This document shows positions 58,601-64,000 of a stretch of DNA of 64,000 nucleotides, piece after piece. The position numbers were made by a program, and so were the translations under genes. Under the pieces are notes generated by a model. That model was not told the origin of the DNA, made no database searches, and worked only from the letters and a program-made list of their open reading frames with translations. Positions within the stretch are counted from its first letter, which is position 1. Each line of letters begins with the position of its first letter. This DNA is from Parus major. Lineage: Eukaryota; Chordata; Aves; Passeriformes; Paridae. The stretch is from the NCBI RefSeq assembly GCF_001522545.3, contig NC_031771.1:25546847-25610846 (forward strand), in the 5' to 3' direction.

Positions 58601-61600
58601 TTGTGGTTTCTTCTAGTCTCCAAAACCTTGATGGCTAATTTATTTCGTGTGCCTCTTAAAAAAAGAAAAAGGTGATGCTGTTTTGCATCTTGAACTGTTT
58701 TCATCACAATTAGTGCCACCTTCAAAAGGCAGTGCCAAAAAAAGCTTCTGAAATTTGCTGAGTGTGCCGGTGTGGGGTAGCAAAGGTGCAGCACAGCACT
58801 TCCCCACACCTGTCATTGCTGAATACAGCCAGGGAGAAAGAGCCTGAGGAGTGCCAAGGTTGCCTGTTCCGGTGCTGCTGCCACCGCTTGCTGCCGGAGG
58901 ACACAGAGCACAGGAGTGTTACAGAAAAACTGCAATGCTGGGAATTGGATCGTCAGGAAAAGAGCCAGGTTTGTTCCTCGCTGGGGAGGTGGTGCTGGCT
59001 GGTGGGGCTGTGCTGTGTGTTCCTTGCCGGGAATCAGTCTGTGATGGAGCAGCAGCTGTACCTGAGGCATAATATTCCTTTTTTCTCACCATTCCTGAGG
59101 CACCCGTTTCTCCTTGGAGCTCTGTGTCAGGGTCTATCCCAGTGACAAAACATACTGGCTTAAAAGCTTGTGATCGATCAGCTTAACTTTTAGGAGAGTT
59201 TGTTTCTTTTAAAATTAAGGTCATTCACTCTTTTATGTGTTTCCTGTCTTACCACTAAAAAAAGCACAGAGTTAGAAATTTAAATGAGATTCTTTACCTT
59301 CTTCACCACATTAGAGTATGCAGTGATGTGATTTTTGAGCCAACTCCCATCTTAATTCTGTACCCTATCTGAATTTTCCTGTGCATCTCCAGATTCCAAA
59401 CCCTTGTTTCAACTTGACCCGTGCTACGTGAACCCCTTTAGTACAGGGAGGAGCGGTGTATCCCTCTGAACAAAGCCAGGAGTTCTTCAAAATCCTTTCC
59501 CTTACCTCAGTTTCAGTTTCTCCACATTTCCTAGCTGATAGCAGAAGGATGACTACAAATCTAAGCTTCAAATATTGCAAGCTTTTGTATGCTGGGTTTT
59601 AATATCCCTCTGCAACCAGGGGAAGATGCTGGAAGAAGCAGTAAGTGGCAACAGGAGGAAGATAAAATTATTCACGTTTCATGATAGACAAGCATATGGT
59701 ACAATGGTGCTTCCTCTTGTGTAATAATTATGCCTAGCCATATGTTATGTTTGATGCTGTAATGCAGTCTGGCTTTTCTCTCTTCTGTGCATTAGTTCCA
59801 TTATTTTATACTGGGAGGGGGTGTCTTGTTGACATTATAACCAAACCTCTCCTGGAATGCAGTTTGCTGTGTCGTGATCTGTGTGTTCCCTATTCTCCTC
59901 TCCTCGTTCCTCTGTCACATGACTTGTAAAGCTCAGCATCTCTGTTATCTGTTCAATTCTGTCATCTGGGCTGAGAAGGAGTGTCCTCCTCCTGCTGGCA
60001 CAGCAAGGCTGGGGGAACCCTCTGATGGCACTGCAGAGTGATCAGGGCTCTGTGCCAGGCAGAGGTGCCTCTCACATCCTCCAGTGCTGCCAGCATCCCA
60101 TGGGATGGCTGCAGGAAGGGAGAGAGCGGGCAGCTTTTTAGTCTGAGGGGCCTCCTGCTCTCAAAACCTGCCCCTTGCACTTGTGGAAAGTAACCAGATC
60201 TCCGTGTCAAATCTCAGACGGGAAATTCAAGCTGAAGGTATGTCCAAAGTCCAGGGATTCCTGGGGCAGTATCCCCAGGAAGGCATGTTTGTCTTCTGTG
60301 GTGAGGAGCCAAGCTTTGGTGCCCATCTCCACTGTCTCTCTGAGAAGTGCAAAGCATGCAGTTGGTGATGCTGGAGTCCCACAGCAGCATTAGGTGGGAC
60401 CCTGATCTGTGAAGAAATGTGAAATTGTACACATGGCTACTGGTCAAACTGAGACACAGGAAAGATGAAGCAGGCCCTGGCCAGAGTTGCAACCTGAGAC
60501 AAGGGAAATGAGCCGGGTCCCTTTTCAATGTTAAAAGAACTCCAGACTGGGTTTGGGGGGATTTGTTTTGTTTTGGTGTGCTTTTTTACAAGACCACTCT
60601 TTCCAGTCTTGACTTGTTTTAGGCAGGACTGTGAGAATCGTGTGGAAAGTCAGCTGAATGAAATTGTTTATGATGGGAAAACTTGGAAATAGGGAACTGG
60701 AAGGGTTGCTTGAATATGCCAGGCTGTTGCATGGAGGATTGAGTAATTGAAGTGTATTTAAAGCTACCATAATAGCTGGAGAGCTGAAAATCAGTGAAAT
60801 CCTGTGGGTTTACATTATTAGATTGGGAGAGCTGATTCTGGTGACCTGTTCTTTTTGCACAGGCACACGATGTTGGCTCTGGTGCTGCTCTTGAAGTTGC
60901 TGGTTATGTTTTAGGTGCTGAGCGGGCATTCTTAAATTTATGTAAATTAAGTACTGTTATATATTTCTGAAGAGGAGTGCAGCCCACAGATGTTTACAGG
61001 TCAGTGGTGCAGGGTACAAACCCAGTGTTTTCTTTGGGTTTAAGATGGGCTGTGCTCTTTATTTCCAACACTCTTTGGTGATTTCCACCATCCTTTGGTG
61101 GTGAAAAGGGCAAGACAGAAAATAGCCACCTGTGCCCTTGCTGTCAGGTGAGGTGGAAGGAACACTAGCAAAGCAGGGGATGTTTGGGTTAGCTGTAAAT
61201 ATATATAGGGTCCTATAAAACAGGCTGTTGCAGCAATGAGCTGTTCAGCTCTTGGGGTGGAATTTTACTGAAATGGGAGAGTTTGACCCTAGCAAGTTTT
61301 CAGCAGTAATTCTTTGGTAGAGAGGGTGGTATTTTGATATGCACCCTGTGCTTCAAGCAGCTCATAGGGAAAGAGGGAGATGTGAGGCAGAGGTATTTCC
61401 AGGAGGGATTAGCTGGCCCGGCTGTAACATCTGAAACAAGAGCAGGATGTCGTATAAGCGGCAAACAATTTCTATTTCGGTGCGCCTATTCAGGAACTGC
61501 GCTTTCCATCAGTCACGGCGGTGCAGGGAGGAAACGGGGCTCTCTCTGCATCTGACTTCACCAACGCTGAGCGCAGCAAGGGCAGCAGCCGGCACAGCAA

Positions 61601-63733
61601 GGCTCTGGCCGGAGCCGTGCTGCGCCCAGGTTGCTTGGAGGAATAGGTGTGGCTGCGCTCGGCGGACCTTGGACCGCGCCGAGCAAAGTCTCATCTCTCC
61701 CCGAGTGCGGGAATGGTAAGGCAGCTCCGTGAGTTTGTGTTTAGTGATGGGAAAGAAACAGGAATGCACCCAGTTTTTGGAGGGGGGGTGGCTGGGGGAG
61801 GGAATGTGTTAGAAAACATCTCATCTGAATCAAGACCGGATATCTTGCTAAATCTTCTTTTCTGGTGGATTCAAATGCTTCTTTGATTCTTGTTGGGTCA
61901 GACAGTGTACTGGCATGGGTGTGCACCCTTTGTGTTTTTTCCACCCAAATTACTAAATGTTAAACGTCTGAGAAAGTTATAGGATAAAGTTATATCTTTA
62001 TAGTAAAAAAAAAAAATTAAGTGCAGTTGTTTGCTTTCAACAGCGTTAGTCATAACAGACCTAAACCCCTCAAACTCTGTCTCTCTTTTTCTCCTTCTCT
62101 CATTTTTTAAATTGTGACTTGTGTGGTGCATTTTGAAGTTTTGTAAATTGTCCCCAAGAAGCTTGCTGTGATAAATTCATCACTGGTGGAAGATCAGTGT
62201 CTCTGCTGAAGTATACCTGAACTGGTTTTTAGAGCCTTATTTTCATCAGCCGTTGAGTATTTTTAGACCAAGGCTGCTCAGGCAAATGAGGAAGTCTGGC
62301 AGAAGTTTCTTCCGGGCTTCTCATACACTCTGCTCTCCATGTGGTGGTGTGGACACAAGAGTAAGTGCTTTGTCTGCATTGGGAATGAAACATTTCTCAA
62401 TCTTCAAATAAGAATCTGTGTCTGCTGTGCTCGGGAGCTTTGGATGAGGAGGGGTCCCGTGCATGGCACCGGGGTGCCACAAGAAAACGGTCGCGCATGT
62501 CTTTGTTTGTCTTTCTCAGCAGCCATTCAGCCGTCTGATTAGGAAACGCCGGATACCTTCCAGCAAGATAGCTGGTGCAAGTCCTTTTACCTCTGTACAA
62601 GTCTGCCACTAACCTTTTCACATTCTTAATCAATGTGTTGAACTTAATCAGCAGATTGGCAGTTTTACTTAAAAAATGTAGACTGATAACCTTTGTTTTC
62701 TGGCTGACAGAGTGAGAACTGTACCAAGGCTAGGAGTGTTTATGCTCTTCTGTGCTGCCTGATTGCAACAGTTTCTGTTGTTTTCCAAGGCAGAAACATG
62801 AAGAAAATGCAGGGAAAATTCTTTATCTTTGCAAGAAATCCTGCTTGCCTAAATTGGTCACTTAAGCCATGACCTAGCAGGTTATAATCCCAGTTCATGG
62901 TTGGTTTATTTATTTTTTTAGATGGAAGCTGCATGGAAAACTGTAGATCTTACATTAAAAACTGTGTAGTAGGTCCTGAGTTTGGCAGACTCATGTTTTT
63001 TGCAGAGATGCTTCTTCTTTTGTAAGGTGATGCATGGTTGGAGATGATGGACTCTTCTGCTACCTATGCCTCTGTCATGGAGCAATGGGGCTCACACACC
63101 CAGCCTCAACCTGCCTCCTGTAAAATGGGAGGAGGAGTGATGCTACTTCCTTCCCTTGAGAACTTTGTTGGAGGCAAACACTGGTGGGTCCTCACTTGTG
63201 AGTGGCAGTGGCAAAAATGGGATGTGGTCCTGGACCTCACATGTTCTAGGCAAAGGAGATGCAGACTGCGGGTGAATGTTTGTGGCTCTCTGGCTTTCTC
63301 TCTCTGCTCAAGCCCAGCTTTCAGCTTAGTTTGGCAGGGGGACTACAAGCCTTTAACCTTCTCAGAGTCTGTGGGATGCAATTCCCCAGGTACTGGAGAA
63401 AGAAGAAAAGTGCACAGGAATGAGGTAGTCTGGTGTGATAAGAGATTCTGCAGTGTATGGATAGGCAGAGAGTGAACTAAGGCTGCTCTCAGCTTGAGTC
63501 TCCATGCAAAAGTGCATGCAAAGGATACCCCTCCTTTTGCCATCTGTCTCCTGACTTCTCTTTCACTCTCTCTAGGCACGCACTGAAAATGAACCCAAGT
63601 AACACTGAGTTGGAGAGAGTCAGCAACAGCTCTGCAGAGAGCCTCAGCCCACCCTTCAGGAGCGGCCACGTCAGCTTTACGGCTGGCTCCAGCGACAGCC
63701 TCGACTCGGACACACAGACCGGCAGCGATGGCA
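52298..63733 (+). CDS. PRAG1: PRAG1 (Pragmin/SGK223), 5' part, three coding exons
   Basis: A PEAK-family pseudokinase scaffold of the cytoplasm and focal adhesions, which recruits and activates CSK and links to Rho signalling. The window contains the long disordered N-terminal half, about 784 codons; the kinase-like domain lies beyond 64000. Exons are 52298-52654, 53795-55632 and 63576-63733, with junction phases 0 and 2 and a phase 1 end. Diagnostic blocks shared with mammalian PRAG1 (from memory) are MSACSDFVEH and WKPGSCKNCF, KPTIAVKPTM, SEGGEYCSI, PIYAESTKR, LSSPDSAVGVQWP, QCRIEEEEE, FPKD followed by a proline run, and SAESLSP with HVSFTAGSSDSL. The start at 52298 extends 24 residues upstream of the conserved MSACSD (52370), a little more than in human. 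The 5' UTR exon or exons probably lie in the 49-50 kb CpG island. Confidence 0.93.
53795..55632 (+). CDS. PRAG1: PRAG1 large exon
   Basis: A 612-codon exon encoding most of the disordered scaffold region. It is Ser/Pro/Gly-rich. It includes the CSK-binding tyrosine segment (54695-54709), a conserved SSPDSAVGVQWP stretch near 54940, an acidic run at 55402-55440 (GAG-rich) and seven consecutive prolines at 55598-55618 (CCG repeat), a candidate SH3 site. The donor is tctag|gtacag, phase 2. A GTG-frame continuation past the donor ends at a stop after about 12 codons, as expected for intron. Confidence 0.92.
54695..54709 (+). other. PRAG1: DPIYA motif, CSK SH2-docking site of PRAG1
   Basis: The sequence reads G-DPIYA-ESTKRRK. 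Mammalian Pragmin has an EPIYA motif here whose phosphorylated Tyr (Tyr411 in human) binds the CSK SH2 domain. Tyr and the flanking residues are kept; the first Glu is Asp in this bird. The change is conservative and binding is probably retained. Confidence 0.85.
55633..63575 (+). other. PRAG1: Large intron of PRAG1
   Basis: About 7.9 kb between the large exon and the third coding exon. No other gene recognised. It includes an 18-A tract (56423-56440) and a CpG-richer segment at about 61440-61716. The remainder is ordinary intronic DNA. Confidence 0.8.
61440..61716 (+). promoter_or_regulatory. Possible intronic CpG-rich promoter and first exon
   Basis: A GC- and CpG-enriched segment inside AT-richer intron. 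It ends in a strong donor-like site, gggaatg|gtaagg, with the exon side ending at 61715. It could be an alternative first exon of PRAG1. Its ATG would not be in frame with the next exon, so a product would start downstream, for example at the ATG inside exon 63576-63733. This is speculative. Confidence 0.3.
63576..63733 (+). CDS. PRAG1: PRAG1 third coding exon
   Basis: After the acceptor ctctctctag the exon encodes R-HALKMNPSNTELERVSN, then SAESLSP and HVSFTAGSSDSLDSD. It aligns well with the mammalian segment that follows the proline run. The donor is ggca|gtaagt, phase 1. The gene continues beyond the window; 63734-64000 is intron. Confidence 0.93.
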
Positions 63734-64000
63734 GTAAGTGACCACTGCCTCTGGGAGAGGTAGCACTGCACCTGAGGCCCACTGCTGGGACAGCATCCTT
63801 GGAGCAGGGATCAGTCCCCAGCTCCCCCACTGACCCTTCATCTTTCCACTTCTCCTACCCTTCTGCCTCTTGATGCACTTTAGATGAATGTGGCAAGTCA
63901 GACCAACATCACAGGCTTTTTCCTCTGTCGTTCAGCACATGCCAATATCGCTCATCCTGTAGATCTCCTCTGGTCTGGATAAAATCTCCACATAAAAACA

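Noticed and set aside
58585..58632. Possible CR1 tail (aaatgatccttgtggtttct and following)
   Set aside because: It resembles the CR1 3' end only over about 25 bases, and lacks the octamer tail, so it was not called.
1..64000. tRNA, rRNA, CRISPR array or bacterial-type operon
   Set aside because: None was seen. The window is vertebrate nuclear DNA; repeats are CR1 copies or short simple repeats, not regularly spaced arrays.

Overview
This is nuclear DNA from a bird, read from an assembly scaffold with two N gaps (11611-11785 and 49600-49931). The evidence is decayed CR1 LINEs in the avian style, short introns, GC-rich first exons that failed to assemble, and a gene order matching the vertebrate CLDN23-PRAG1 block (human 8p23.1, from memory). 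The species cannot be told from this window.

Layout. 1-11 kb is intergenic, with one CR1 fragment near 2.4 kb. 11.1-24.9 kb (+) holds a large 33-exon LDL-receptor-family gene. It can be read exon by exon from the signal peptide to the stop codon, and every splice phase is consistent; only the initiator region is missing, in a gap. Its order is 5 LDLa, 2 EGF, propeller, EGF, propeller, Thr-rich linker, 7 LDLa, 2 EGF, propeller, EGF, propeller, EGF, LDLa, stalk, EGF, transmembrane helix and a short tail. 26.0-26.7 kb (-) is an intronless claudin-23 gene, tail to tail with the receptor. 27-49 kb is intergenic, with several CR1 remnants, two perfect hairpins and a G-quadruplex motif. 49.3-64 kb (+) is the 5' half of PRAG1 (Pragmin/SGK223), head to head with CLDN23: a CpG island, three coding exons and the start of the next intron. 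The kinase-like domain lies beyond the window.

How the genes relate. They do not form one pathway. CLDN23 is a tight-junction membrane protein, PRAG1 is a pseudokinase scaffold that recruits CSK, and the receptor is a predicted endocytic lipoprotein or yolk-type receptor. Their order is syntenic.

The most interesting item is the receptor. Its two-cluster plan (5 + 7 + 1 = 13 LDLa) resembles insect vitellogenin receptors (Yolkless type) more than LRP1, LRP2, LRP4 or LRP5/6. Its tail has no NPxY but carries an acidic dileucine motif and a degenerate NExY. It is a candidate avian LRP13-type oocyte receptor. That name and role are inferred, not shown by the sequence.
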